A stretch of 64,000 bases of DNA, from NCBI GenBank assembly GCA_008973525.1, contig WACJ01000513.1, forward strand, positions 2,232,001 through 2,296,000. The letters run 5' to 3'. The position numbers were made by a program, and so were the translations under genes. Under the pieces are notes generated by a model, which searched no databases, had not been told where the DNA came from, and was given only the letters and a program-made list of their open reading frames with translations. Numbering within the stretch: the first letter of the stretch is position 1; every line of letters begins with the position of its first letter. Of this stretch, positions 32,960 through 42,846 are shown piece after piece. This stretch comes from Stenopsyche tienmushanensis. Taxonomy: Eukaryota; Arthropoda; Insecta; Trichoptera; Stenopsychidae.

Positions 32960-33275
32960 CAAAGACGGATGTCTTGCGTCTCGTGCATCGATGCTAAGGT
33001 CGCGCTGTAAAGGTACCCCTACACGTTTAAATATTCTTAAATGTTGCGATTCATTTGCAATGGCGTATTTTTATGATATTTCTAATACAATATAACAACA
33101 ACAAAAAACAAGCATTGAAATGATAATGGAATTTGTCCGTATTCATTCTTAAAACTCAGCCTAGTACCAATAGTGATTCTATTTGAAACATTATTATGTG
33201 GTCCGACAATATCAAAAGTGTTAGGGTTCATTTATTGATATACAAGCTTTATTCATGCTGTGTGGTCCTGAGAGA
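32960..33275 (+). repeat. Family D repeat, near complete
   Basis: Starts around GCTAAGGTCGCGCTGTAAAG GTACCCCTACACG (about 32993) and ends near CTTTATTCATGCTGTGTGGT CC (about 33268), with AATATCAAAAGTGTTAGGGT TCATT in the middle right. The two ends look like weak inverted repeats (CAAGGNCGCGC type), suggesting a small DNA element. It matches 47580-47905 in inverted orientation over its whole length. Confidence 0.7.
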
Positions 33276-33364
33276 AAAGTGGATTTGAACGAATATAACA
33301 TTTATGTTAAACTCAATTTGAAATGAATTCAAGAAAGACAGGGAGAATCATTTGTAGTGTATCC
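33276..33364. other. Spacer
   Basis: Nothing recognised. Confidence 0.3.
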
Positions 33365-33420
33365 GTATCCGGGCGCCTATTTTATTATATATTACACAAG
33401 CACAACTTCATCTTTTAATT
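33365..33420 (+). repeat. Family B repeat, 3' end
   Basis: GGGCGCCTATTTTATTATAT ATTACACAAGCACAACTTCA TCTTTTA. Same end as at 19012, with one transition in CACAAGC. Confidence 0.75.
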
Positions 33421-34349
33421 AAAAATTTTCGCTAATCATTTAAAAAATCAATGCGTTATATCGACTTTTGCTAAGAGCTTAGATGTTTCATTTCTATTGC
33501 GTGAGACTCATTTTAAAATGACGGTTTGATGAGCGTCTCGCCCGTGGATTTTCTCAGTTTTGACAGTAGATGAATCTTGTTAGTATTGTTTCCGTAAATA
33601 AGAGCGATAGTAAAATAGAGCAGTCAGCAAATGGTGACAATAGTGACAGCCGAATATATTGTCTCGTGTTCGAGTCAATACAGTTTTTCAAAGGACTTGA
33701 TTGAAAAATACCGGTCGCACCGAATGTGTGTTCTCCGTTGTCATTCGCGCATAAATTCAAACGACATGTAACAATGTCAAATATTGTGTCTTCATATTTA
33801 TGTTATGCGAGGGAACAGCAAATAAAGGAGGTCTGACATGAGAGCTCAGGTTCCCCATTTTTCAGGACCGGGTGCGTGATACCAGCCGCCATTATAAACA
33901 ATCATTTTATTTGTCGACAGATATATAATATCGATCGTAAAGTTGATGTTGCGGGTCAGATAGAAAACGGAAGCATAATAATGTTGACAAACTCTACCCC
34001 GGTACGGCGTTATCAAGATGGAAATTCAAGCCGATATCCGAACACGTAAAGGACGCCATTATGCGTCGGGCGCTTTGAAATAGGCAACATGGCCGTTCCT
34101 TGTGTCCTTTGTGGGGCAAGCTTTACTTGTCGCTGCCTCTGATCATTACAATATTAAAATCGACGGGAAATTGATGGCATTGAAGACCCATTGTGTCCAG
34201 GAACGAAATCATAAACGGTATCTGGTGATGTACCACCAATCCCAAATGAATCCAAAAAGTCGCACGTCATGTCGCATCTATTTAATTGTTGGCAATTTGA
34301 TTGGCATGCATAAATTACTCAAAATGAATTTATATCGCATGTAAAAATG
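33421..34349. other. Intronic sequence without recognisable feature
   Basis: Mixed composition, unmatched within the window. An 80-codon open frame at 34102-34344 is unrecognised. Confidence 0.4.
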
Positions 34350-34645
34350 TATGTTTGTTTGTTTGTCGCGTATACGTTCCTATACCATTCATCCAATTGC
34401 GATGAATCTTTGGGAATTTATTGTATACATACAACAAAAAGTTTTTGAACATTTGTTGCATTTGCAAAATATATCCCGGCTGGAATGTGTTAAATTACGC
34501 TATCGTGTACATTTTGTGATCAATTTTTTTTCCCTAATGGTAAGAACTATAGCGACATCTTTAATAATTAAGAGTATTTTATATTTTTTATTCTAGATGA
34601 CTAGAGGGGTTGAAATCGTGTCAACCCCGATACACAGTTTTTTCG
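34350..34645. repeat. Family G fragment followed by a family A fragment
   Basis: Bases 34352-34440 carry TGTTTGTTTGTTTGTCGCG and CCTATACCATTCATCCAATT, the latter matching 7300-7335 inverted. Bases 34525-34640 are the 5' end of family A in minus orientation: ACTATAGCGACATCTTTAAT, then TAGATGACTAGAGGGGTTGA AATCGTGTCAACC. Confidence 0.65.
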
Positions 34646-35894
34646 ATGGATACTAAAAGGGGCAAATACGATTATTATTCCATGTGTTTATGGTAATATA
34701 AACACTATCGCGTAAATCGAGGAAGCCGTCCATATTCAATTACGATATTAAAATGCACGTTCACCATACGTTGTGCATCCCACATTCAAATCACATCCAC
34801 AATGCGCACAAAATTAAATAAACCGCCAACCATAAAAATAACCATTACATGTCGTCTTATTTGATCGCTGCGTTTCTCAATATATATATTTTTTTTAAAT
34901 TATACTCATTCGACATACAATATGCGCTTTTGAGCATATATTCTAGGACGTGTTGCTTTCTATTTGTCGTTCGAGGGGGTCGATTGCCAACAACGAGCTG
35001 TATTTCGCGCTATAACAACGTTATTACCCCGGTTTTATTAATGCAATAAATATAATTCTTGTGTATATGGCCCCGTTGAGATCTTTTGCCAACAGTGCAA
35101 ATTATTTTTGTAATACAATAGACACTCTAATATGGTTTTAATGACGTTGGCGGAACAGATGACGATCAATAAAGACGCTGTGCGATGCTCGACGATAACG
35201 CCTGAAAATTGGCCTGCAAAAGCAACGTTAAGCCTACAACGCTTGTATTTTCATATAATTCGCCGTTTAATTGCGTCCGTTTTTTATTGTTATTGTTGAA
35301 TTTTGTTAGTATATCAATCTTCGATGGATTTGTATTTAAATTCAAATGTCAAAGTTCCATTTAAATTTTAGAGCGACACACTTAGTGCTGCCCTGTCTAG
35401 CACATATTTTTCGATGCTTCGTTGAGCACTTGGTAATTGCATTAAAGATAAAGCTCCCTATATCATGACAATACGTCAACCGTCAAGTGTACGTATTAAT
35501 ACAGTGGTACATAACTTTTTTCTAGCAGTAATCCCTGAAGAACCACAAATATGTCTCTGAAATAAGGCCTCTCACAACAATTTTCTATGTGCATGCCCCG
35601 ATGGATAAATGCGATCTTTATTGGTGTGCATCATAAGCCCTAATCAATTTTGTTCGTAGTATCGAATTGGAACTGAAACGTTAACTGAAAACCGGTAAAA
35701 CCGTAATATTAAATGGAATTGAACCGGTTTGAAATTTCGGTATTTCATGTAATCCAAATTCAAGTTCCAGGCGGATTAAGCACTTTATAGGCCATTGGCG
35801 CAATTTAATCCTTAGATTAGTGAGTTAATTTTAAATTGACGTTAAACTTAGATACTATATTCGTATGTGCATCGCTTATCGTCTACACAAATCC
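34646..35894. other. Intronic sequence without recognisable feature
   Basis: Unmatched. Short AAACCGGTAAAACCGT words near 35688-35704 are a local quirk. No RNA gene seen. Confidence 0.4.
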
Positions 35895-36012
35895 ATTTTT
35901 CTCTCAAGACCGCGCGGCGTGAATCAATCTTGTATATCAATAAATTAACCTCAACACTGTTGATAGCACACAGTATTCGTTCATTTCTTTGCGTAAATGT
36001 AAGGGTATCGTG
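35895..36012 (-). repeat. Family D end joined to a family F end
   Basis: AAGACCGCGCGGCGTGAATC AATCTTGTATATCAATAAAT followed by CCTCAACACTGTTG is the family D right end inverted. The next bases, GTTCATTTCTTTGCGTAAA (35981-36000), are the family F word inverted. Confidence 0.6.
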
Positions 36013-36434
36013 ATAGCAATTTCCGTCTATCAAAATATACCATAGCGGTCAAAGGGTTTGAGTAGATTTATCTTGATTTTCGGGCTTTAAAAATGTAAAT
36101 ATCAATATTTAGCACAAAAAAAGTTCTATTGTTGCACCGTGGACTTTTTATTAACATCTGGATACATAGGAAAAATCATGTGAATAACTTTCTGAAATGC
36201 CAGAGAACTTATTTTAGATTGTCGCCTCTCAGTCGCCACTCGACGTGGCACCTCTCGAGTGCTAAGGCTTAACCCTCTGGCTGCGACGATGTTTTTTAAG
36301 CACCGTCGAGAAATGCTATCAAATATTTATTGTGTAAATATTATCTAATTTCTTATTTTATTGAGGTGGTCGCAATTGTGGGTTATGTTTTATATTTCTT
36401 ATTTTATCTGAGACGAAATTCTTGCGTCATATCA
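36013..36434. other. Spacer, no recognised feature apart from a short motif
   Basis: CTCTCGAGTGCTAAGGCTTA ACC at about 36250-36272 resembles the upstream flank of context 1 palindromes without the palindrome itself. Confidence 0.4.
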
Positions 36435-36555
36435 TACACTCGCACAACGATGGCAAGATCGTGCTGTAAAGGCACCCATACACGTCTAAATATTCTCAAA
36501 TATTGCGATCCATAACGCTTCTTAGGTGCGAGCTTCATTCACGCTGCGCGTTAGC
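36435..36555 (+). repeat. Family D repeat, internally deleted copy
   Basis: GATGGCAAGATCGTGCTGTA AAGGCACCCATACACGTC is joined after about 50 bp directly to AGCTTCATTCACGCTGCGCG, so the middle present at 33070-33200 is deleted. Both ends are preserved. Confidence 0.65.
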
Positions 36556-36560
36556 CGTCC

Positions 36561-36582
36561 TACAGCGATATATCGCTCTTCA
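36561..36582 (+). repeat. CGATATATCG palindrome, 14-bp version
   Basis: AGCGATATATCGCT is palindromic over 14 bases (core 36566-36575). It follows a family D end by about ten bases and precedes CTTCAGCAGTTTTAGAGC. Confidence 0.65.
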
Positions 36583-37544
36583 GCAGTTTTAGAGCTGCAG
36601 CGCTTTGACGCGTGCTTCAAATCATCGCTTCCCGCCAATTGACTCGTTGGCTCGTTTAATTATTTTTACCTTCTCGAATGTTTCAGCATGTTGTCGCCGA
36701 TGTTTCTCCGGACAAACGGCCTCGTATGCGAATGTCCAATTGACACGGTTGTTAATTTGAATGCGCGTGCAATAATTGGGTTATCCCAATTACGTTTACG
36801 TTAATTCGCGACATGAGCACGCAGCCAGTCGTTCGCAACATTTTATTGTGTGCGTACGGAGTCATGGGCGTGTCGAATGAAAGTGCGGAGACAATGGGCG
36901 AATATTGGGCGTGTTTCGGCCCATGACCACGTGTGCATGTGCCCCACATAATAGCATGGACTCACAATGACAATTTTACGACATGTTATGAGCCGTGTTT
37001 CCAACAGAACAGGGCCGCTATCGCAGGTTCCGATCGGGCCCGGGGAAAATGACTCATGTCCGCGCTTCGCGGATATCGCCATTGCATATTAGCCTTTGTT
37101 CTCGTGCTACGCTCGCTTCATAAATCATTTTCTGCATATTTGTTCCATTCCGATGACAATATTACTCCAAGCAGGAAAATTAACAATTCGCAGAGCTGAA
37201 CTTTTCATTTATGCGCGCCCTTTGCACAAAAGGGAGTTGCCTTGGCCGCAATGCAGCCTGTATCACATGAAATAATACGGCGAGTATTTGCAGAGTGATT
37301 TTTAGATGTATAAAACACAAAACAGTCAAACCTCCTATAGCATCCACTTCGTTGCGTAAAATATGTAAAGTTAATACCTCTCACGCTTGTTAGTCACTTA
37401 ATAAGCTAAAAACGTACAAATTTTGCATGGGTGCCGACCTTTCATAGCGTTTTGTTTCTATTGCATGATCCCTATTTCAACCCTATAGAAGGGTTAAATG
37501 TACATAGAATATATAATATGTATTTATATGGGTAGGGTAAGACA
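36583..37544. other. Intronic block of balanced composition, 36590-37280
   Basis: Less AT-rich than its surroundings and free of the recognised repeats, with overlapping small frames on the minus strand (36752-37082) that I take as chance. It is a candidate for conserved non-coding DNA only by exclusion. Confidence 0.35.
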
Positions 37545-37713
37545 AATTGGTCTCAACGTCACGGAAAATGAAACTTCAAGCTATAACTACAGTGTAACTA
37601 CACATATATCAAAAAGATATGCGCATGCGTTGCTTCGCTTCTGCTGTATGTGCGTATCTATAAGTAGCATAAAGTAACCACTACACCAGTATTAAGCCTT
37701 TTTTTATTATATA
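37545..37713 (+). repeat. Family B repeat, interrupted by a mariner
   Basis: Starts AACGTCACGGAAAATGAAAC TTCAAG, continues through GATATGCGCATGCGTTGC and AAGTAGCATAAAGTAACCAC, and breaks inside TTATTATATA where the mariner begins. The remainder, ATTACACAG, resumes at about 39206. The TA within TATATA was the target. Confidence 0.8.
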
Positions 37714-37751
37714 TTAGGGTGTCCCATAAGTTTCTTTCGTTTTCGTATTAA

Positions 37752-38631
37752 GGCGTCTTCTCACTTTACAAATTTAAACAAATCGATTTTTATTTTATTT
37801 TAAATTTTGAAAGTACATATCTTCAAAAATATTATATCGAAATTTCATAAAGATCGGACGGATTTGGGCGATCGTTAGGTGACTACCTGAGAGCACCCGG
37901 CTGCATACGTATTGTTCAGACTCATGGTGCAAGTACAAGAAAGTGCTGAAAAACAATCAGATATAAACTTTTAAACATCTTTCTGCTCTAGCTGAGGATG
38001 TTCACGAGGTTTTGAAACCGATTTATGAAGATCTTCGGAGGAAATACCCAAAATAACATCGAGTGTTTCAACGGCTGTGTCTGGGCAATTTTTCTGCAAC
38101 CAAAACTTTAAACGCGTTTATCTCAAAACAGGGTTTTTCGGTGGCTTGTTGATGAAATTTCGGAAACTATCCGGCCGATTGTCATGAAATTTGAATGACA
38201 TATTCATCATAGTTATGGCTATAGCGCATATCATCAGATTTTTGAAATTTTGATTTTAAGTATTTTTTTTACAAAAAACTGCAAAAAAAACGCGTTTTTC
38301 TTTTACTTTTTCGTAAAACGTGTGCCATTTTGTTATTTTCGCGAATATCAAAAATCTGATGATATGCGCTATAGCCACTGATATACTGAATCTAAAACTG
38401 TTTTATTTTTTTGTTTCAAATGACCCATCTCGGAGATACCATCAACAAGCCACGAACATTTTTTCGATGCTATTGTTTTATTACAATAATTGTTCAAAAA
38501 AATAAAAATATTTTTTCATTTACTTGAAAGATTACATAAGATCCATTTTATCTCATAATTTTTAGCGAAAATCCTCGAAAAAAAATCGTGAAAATAGCCT
38601 ATTTTTGAGGCGCCTAAAGTGAGAAGACGCC
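37752..38631. mobile_element. TTAA-flanked foldback element (piggyBac-type target), non-autonomous
   Basis: Perfect 17-bp terminal inverted repeats, GGCGTCTTCTCACTTTA and its inverse, lie exactly between two TTAA tetranucleotides (37748-37751 and 38632-38635). The mariner relative at 7541 reads straight through this point with a single TTAA, so TTAA was duplicated on insertion, as piggyBac-type transposases do. No transposase frame is present. The inside folds back on itself through long inverted repeats. It inserted after the mariner, making it the youngest layer of the nest. Confidence 0.9.
38217..38376. repeat. Perfect 29-bp inverted repeat inside the TTAA element
   Basis: GGCTATAGCGCATATCATCA GATTTTTGA (38217-38245) and its exact inverse (38348-38376), with 102 bases between. 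Outside them GGTGGCTTGTTGATG (about 38139-38153) pairs with CATCAACAAGCCACG (about 38441-38455), extending the stem with loops. Perfect arms in an otherwise decayed neighbourhood imply a recent insertion. Confidence 0.9.
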
Positions 38632-38719
38632 TTAAGAAAATCATTGGTCAAAATCAAAATTTATTGAATAATATATGATCCATTTTGTTCTATTACCTTT
38701 CTCCATATCTCCGGAAGCC

Positions 38720-38986
38720 TCATAATGCCTTCTTGCCAAAATTTCCCAGGCTTTTTAGATTGTCTAGTTGGAAACAATATTTTGTTGAATTGATCATTTC
38801 ACCTTGTTGAAATAGATCATAATAAACTACCCCCTTCCAGTACCACCAAATGCATAGCAAAACTTTTTTTGGATGTAGGCCAGGTTTAGCTACAATTAAA
38901 GCTTTTATACCCTTGGTCCAAGATCGTTTACGTTGGATATTCTCATAGAGTATCCAACTTTCATCTCCAGTGACAAGTCTCTTCAT
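38720..38986 (-). pseudogene. Mariner transposase, internal fragment
   Basis: The minus strand carries KRLVTGDESWILYEN, with the first catalytic aspartate of the DD34D triad in GDE, then KRSWTKG and KKVLLCIWW, the usual order in mariner transposases. After QLDNLK the frame passes into a short tail where about 120 residues, including the other two catalytic residues, are missing. The N-terminal DNA-binding part continues to the right (39000-39170), broken by stops. Confidence 0.88.
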
Positions 38987-39204
38987 AAAATGTTGGCTAT
39001 TATGTCGCTGGAGAAGAAGATCGCATTTTGAAATATGCTAAAGTTTATTTGAGTCAGTCAGTTCATGAGGATGCTATACATCTGAACGATTGATGTAGCC
39101 CAATTTTGTCAGATGATTATGGACGATATATCACGAGTTTTCTTCAAACATGGCTATGATTAGATCTGTGTTCATTTGCGAAAGAAACTTATGGGACAAC
39201 CTAA

Positions 39205-39339
39205 CATTACACAGTATTTTAAGGGACATTTTAAAGTCATGGTGGACAGAGTTAGTAGCTTTAGTCTAAAAAGAGTCCCGAATTAACGTGTGCGGTCACT
39301 ACTTTTCTGCCTTTATTTTTAATATTCCTGACTTTTTAC
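39205..39339. other. Spacer after mariner
   Basis: Begins with the displaced ATTACACAG of the family B copy. The rest is not recognised. Confidence 0.45.
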
Positions 39340-39475
39340 GTTGTATGTGAACAAGGCATTATTGCTATAAAATATTCTATAAAATAAAAATAAAATTGAT
39401 TAGATATCTCACATACAACTTGTGATATTTACATTTAAAATTTGAGTATCCTTATTGAAATACCCTATACATATT
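39340..39475 (-). mobile_element. Family C element, right end
   Basis: AAAATATTCTATAAAATAAA AATAAAATTGATTAGATATC, then TTTGAGTATCCTTATTGAAA TACCC. Matches the last 110 bp of the copies ending at 4131 and 26417. The rest of the element is missing. Confidence 0.65.
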
Positions 39476-39599
39476 TAATATTTTTTTTATAACAATAAAA
39501 CGTTTTAGAGCCATACAAATGGGAATTGATTAAAACAGTGTAGTCAGTGATAATGCATTCGTGAAGTTAATACGCTGCCCATAGATGGCTCTGCACGCA

Positions 39600-40100
39600 A
39601 TATATTAATTCCCCCCCAACAATGGCGGATAACACATTAGGCGCCGATATTTCAATTCCAATTAATTGCAATTAAATTAATAGCACTAATAGTAAATCGC
39701 TTTACGAAATGAGCGAGCGCTTAATACGCGTTCTGGGCTCCATTCCGAGCTGTGACCGGTTAAATTTTCATTATCGGAATTACTTATGTAAGTCGTAACT
39801 CGTTTAAATTGCCCGTGACTATTTAATTATTGACCGCACGATAATTTACGCGTCGAATGCTAATAGATTACGAATTCAATTAAAAGACATGCTCGACTTG
39901 CGGTTTTTCGGGTAATCGGACTGCTCTCTTATCGGTCCATTTCGCAGCGGCAATTAATGGCGGATGTAGGAGATTGCTATGCAAATAGACGTTTGTTTGA
40001 TTAATATTGGAAAAACGCACGACGGAAAGGCGTAATGATCTTGTGTGCTTGACGGGTAAAAGCGATTGAGATTTGAACCCGATTTATCTAATCGATTTTT
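39600..40100. promoter_or_regulatory. Candidate intronic enhancer with clustered homeodomain-type sites
   Basis: The stretch has many TAATTA/ATTAAT-type cores (for example around 39665-39690, CCAATTAATTGCAATTAAAT) and an exact octamer ATGCAAAT at 39979-39986, the POU-factor consensus. It is balanced in composition and contains none of the dispersed repeats that crowd both sides. That is the pattern expected of an enhancer in a developmental homeobox gene, but TAAT cores are common in AT-rich DNA, so the call rests on inference. Confidence 0.3.
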
Positions 40101-40345
40101 GAATTTATCTCAGACTGTATATTATTTATTGAAACGGGCTCGCTGAATCTGGTACAACCATGGCTGTTGACAACTTACATATAATTTATAATAATTAAAC
40201 TAAATCACAATACAGTATTTCATCCACGCCCATTTATAATATTGTAAATTAATCATAAATTTTAAGCGTGGGACCGTACATTGCTTGCTTTAATAGGTAA
40301 AAAACCAGCCTCGTGTGCATCGGGCATTAGTATGCCGTTTGTATA
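40101..40345. other. Spacer before mariner
   Basis: AT-rich, nothing recognised. Confidence 0.4.
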
Positions 40346-41270
40346 TTAGGTTATCCCATAAATTTCTTTCGAAAATGAACACAGATCTAATCATAGCCAT
40401 GTTTGAAGAAAACCCGTGATATACTGTTCGCGAAATATTCAACAAGTTAGAAATTTCACAAAAATCTGTCCATAATCATCTGACAAAATTGGGCTACATC
40501 AATCGTTCAGATGTGTGGCTTCCTCATGAACTTATTAACTCAAATAAACTTCAGCGTATTCCAACATGCGATTTTCTTCTCCAATGGCATAATAGTCAAC
40601 TTTTTTTAAGAGACTTGTCACTGGAGATGAAAATTGGATACTCTATGAGAATATCCAAAGTAAACGGTCTTGGACCAAGGATACAGAAGCTTTAACTGTA
40701 GCTAAATCTGGCCTAAAACCAAAAAAAAGTTTTACTATGCATTTGGTGGGACTGGAAGAGTGTAGTTTATTATGAGCTACTTCAACAAGATGAAACGATC
40801 AATTCAACAAAATATTGTTTCCAACTAGACAATCTAAAGGATGAAATTGCCAGAAAACGACCAGAATTAGCGAACAGACGAAGCGTTGTTTTTCATCACA
40901 ATAACGCCAGGCCTCATGTGTCTTTGCTCGTCAGAAATAAATTATTATCATTTGACTGGGATATTGTACCACATCCTCCATACTCTCCGGACATTACCCC
41001 TTCAGATTATTATTTATTTATTTCATTGAAAAATTCTTTTCGTGGTAAAAAATTTAATTCAAAAAATGATATAAGAATGTACCTTGATCAATATTTTGCT
41101 AACAAACCTGAGAAATTTTGGCAAAAAGGAATTATGAAGCTTCCAGAGAGATGGAGAAAGGTAATAGAACAGAATGGATAATATATTATGCAATAAATTT
41201 TTATGTAATACAAATTATTGTTTATTTTTTTCTTAATATGAAAACGAAAGAAACTTATGGAACACACTAA
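40346..41270 (+). mobile_element. Mariner element, both ends intact, transposase dead
   Basis: TTAGGTTATCCCATAAATTT at the left and AAACTTATGGAACACACTAA at the right, each bordered by TA, give a 925-bp element. It is the only TTAGG mariner in the window that keeps the whole transposase region. It is the plus-strand relative of 7541-7935 and 37714-39204. The transposase wording (GIMKLPERW near the C terminus, IEQNG at the end) fits the mellifera subfamily as I remember it. Confidence 0.93.
40375..41181 (+). pseudogene. Mariner transposase, full length but inactivated
   Basis: It starts at ATG 40375 (MNTDLIIAMFEENP) with an in-frame stop at 40417-40419. The helix-turn-helix region then runs to about 40600, where a T-run shifts the frame before VTGDENWILYEN (first catalytic aspartate kept). 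A second shift at an A-run near 40725 leads into KKVLLCIWW. The C-terminal frame is open from 40726 to the stop at 41179: it has HHNNARPH, where mariners have HHDNARPH, so the second catalytic aspartate is asparagine (codon 40900-40902), and SPDITPSDY with the third aspartate. A stop, two frameshifts and a lost catalytic residue make it non-functional. Confidence 0.93.
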
Positions 41271-41890
41271 TATTTCTTACGACACAGGTAAAAATGCAGA
41301 TCAATGTGAAAAATATGATATAATATTTTATGAAGTGAAAGGATTAAAATTTCTTTACGGGTCATAAAGAAAATGTGATTTCTCATACAAATTCTATGAA
41401 GAAAAAAAAATCTTGATCTGGTCCGACTTTCATTAACTCTTAATGTATAAACAGAAATATTATTTTTTGTCGAAACACAAGGATCTCTATTGTTTTTAAA
41501 TATTCTAAATTCTGTAAAACCCTTCAATGGACAAACCCTTCATGGCAAAAGCAAAAAGGCCTGGCAAAAAAGCAAAGCTGCTCTAAGTCGATTCAAATCT
41601 TGCACCAGGACCATATTCATATGACCCACATTCTTTCAATCGTTTTAATTAGCTAATTGATTGATTCAATTAATGGAAGTGCTGCTAGATATTGATCTCG
41701 ATCATAAGATCCCAATCTTACGATTCAAATCTTGTATCGACGCTATCCCATTGCGCTTTTATAATTGGCGATAAACGATTTAAACACGTCTCGTGCCAAG
41801 TGTACTTTTTAAACTATTCATTTTGCCATCGTACAAATCGTGAGTTTGTATGTAGGGATGATAAATCAGAGCTATTTTTGTCATTTTACG
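41271..41890. other. AT-rich intronic sequence
   Basis: No recognised feature. An 86-codon minus-strand frame (41267-41527) starts at the mariner edge and is unrecognised. Confidence 0.4.
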
Positions 41891-41899
41891 ACTTGCATA

Positions 41900-42250
41900 C
41901 GACCTTATTTAGGTTGGCAAACACCGGTGGATGCCACTTTGTGTACAGATTACAAACAATATCCATACATTTTGACTTATATTTTCCTAGAACAGAAGAA
42001 AGGGCTGTAAACTACGGAAGCTAAGGGACTAAAAACATTATCTTGGAACAATGGTCAAATTGTACGTGAAGGGTTTCAAATAAAATTCCGAATTGTGTGT
42101 GTGTGTGTGTATTATATATCACTAATAAATTTGTACACAAACAAAATTCGTAACAAAATTCCGGGTTATATTTGAATCCTTCTCATCGCTAATCACCGAT
42201 GGCTGCCATGGCGTATCGGTAGCAATCGATGACAGTCACCGGTGGATGAC
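41900..42250 (+). repeat. Family E repeat with inserted short inverted-repeat element
   Basis: Bases 41915-42060 carry ACCGGTGGATGCCA, GTACAGATTACAAACAATAT, ATACATTTTGACTTATATTT and GCTAAGGGACTAAAAACATT, as at 1545-1690. From about 42066 GAAGGGTTTCAAATAAAATT CCG to about 42185 CGGGTTATATTTGAATCCTT C the ends are inverted copies of one another, bounding about 120 bp. CCATGGCGTATCGGTAGCAA TCGATGACAGTCACCGG follows, as at 1850-1890. Confidence 0.7.
42094..42110. repeat. (TG)n microsatellite
   Basis: Eight and a half uninterrupted TG units inside the short inverted-repeat element of the family E copy. Confidence 0.9.
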
Positions 42251-42846
42251 AGGGCACGATGCATTTTTACGACAAAATTTTTGCATACCAACTTATTTTG
42301 AAGATTGCATTTCATTTCCATGCCTTCGATTTAGATTTAACCCGATTTGATTTGACAAGACGATTATATAAATCTTAAACGTTTGATGAGTATGCCCGCA
42401 CATCCTGCGGGCTGTGATCCATGGCACTTTATTTACAATGTATATTCAAATTATGCAGTAAAACGTTGTATTTACGATCTGTTTTATTGTTTTGCATGCG
42501 CTATAAAAATTAGCGCACCAATCAAAGGATGCAGCACGCTCGGCATTCAACGGGTCAAAAGCGTCTTTACAAATTTACAAATTGGAATTTTAATTAATTA
42601 TTTATAATTAACTCGTCGATATCCTATCTCGGACGAGGATGATAATATTTGTTTTTTAATGTTGAAGGATTTTTCTGTTTCTGCGTCGATCTGCGTCAAA
42701 GATCCGATCGAATCATTTGATTCATTTTGACGATCGATCGATCGGATCTATAGGTTGAATTCGAAATATATGATCTTGCTTCGGCAGAGTGCAAAACTTC
42801 GATTTAAAAAAATCAAGTCAATATTCTTTCGCTCAATAAATGTATC
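42251..42846. other. Intronic sequence with a 12-bp inverted repeat
   Basis: AGATCCGATCGA (42700-42711) and TCGATCGGATCT (42738-42749) are perfect inverted copies around a 26-base loop. The remaining sequence, including a 74-codon frame at 42383-42607, is not recognised. Confidence 0.5.

Larger units (their letters stand above)
37714..39204 (-). mobile_element. Mariner element, inserted in family B and itself interrupted
   Basis: Left end TTAGGGTGTCCCATAAGTTT, right end AACTTATGGGACAACCTAA, both matching the other TTAGG mariners. The left flank is TA. The right flank is CA, a likely mutated TA. Removing the 880-bp TTAA element leaves about 610 bp, so the mariner was also internally deleted: after the VLLCIWW region the frame jumps to the C-terminal GKKAL region, dropping the second and third catalytic residues. 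Confidence 0.9.
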
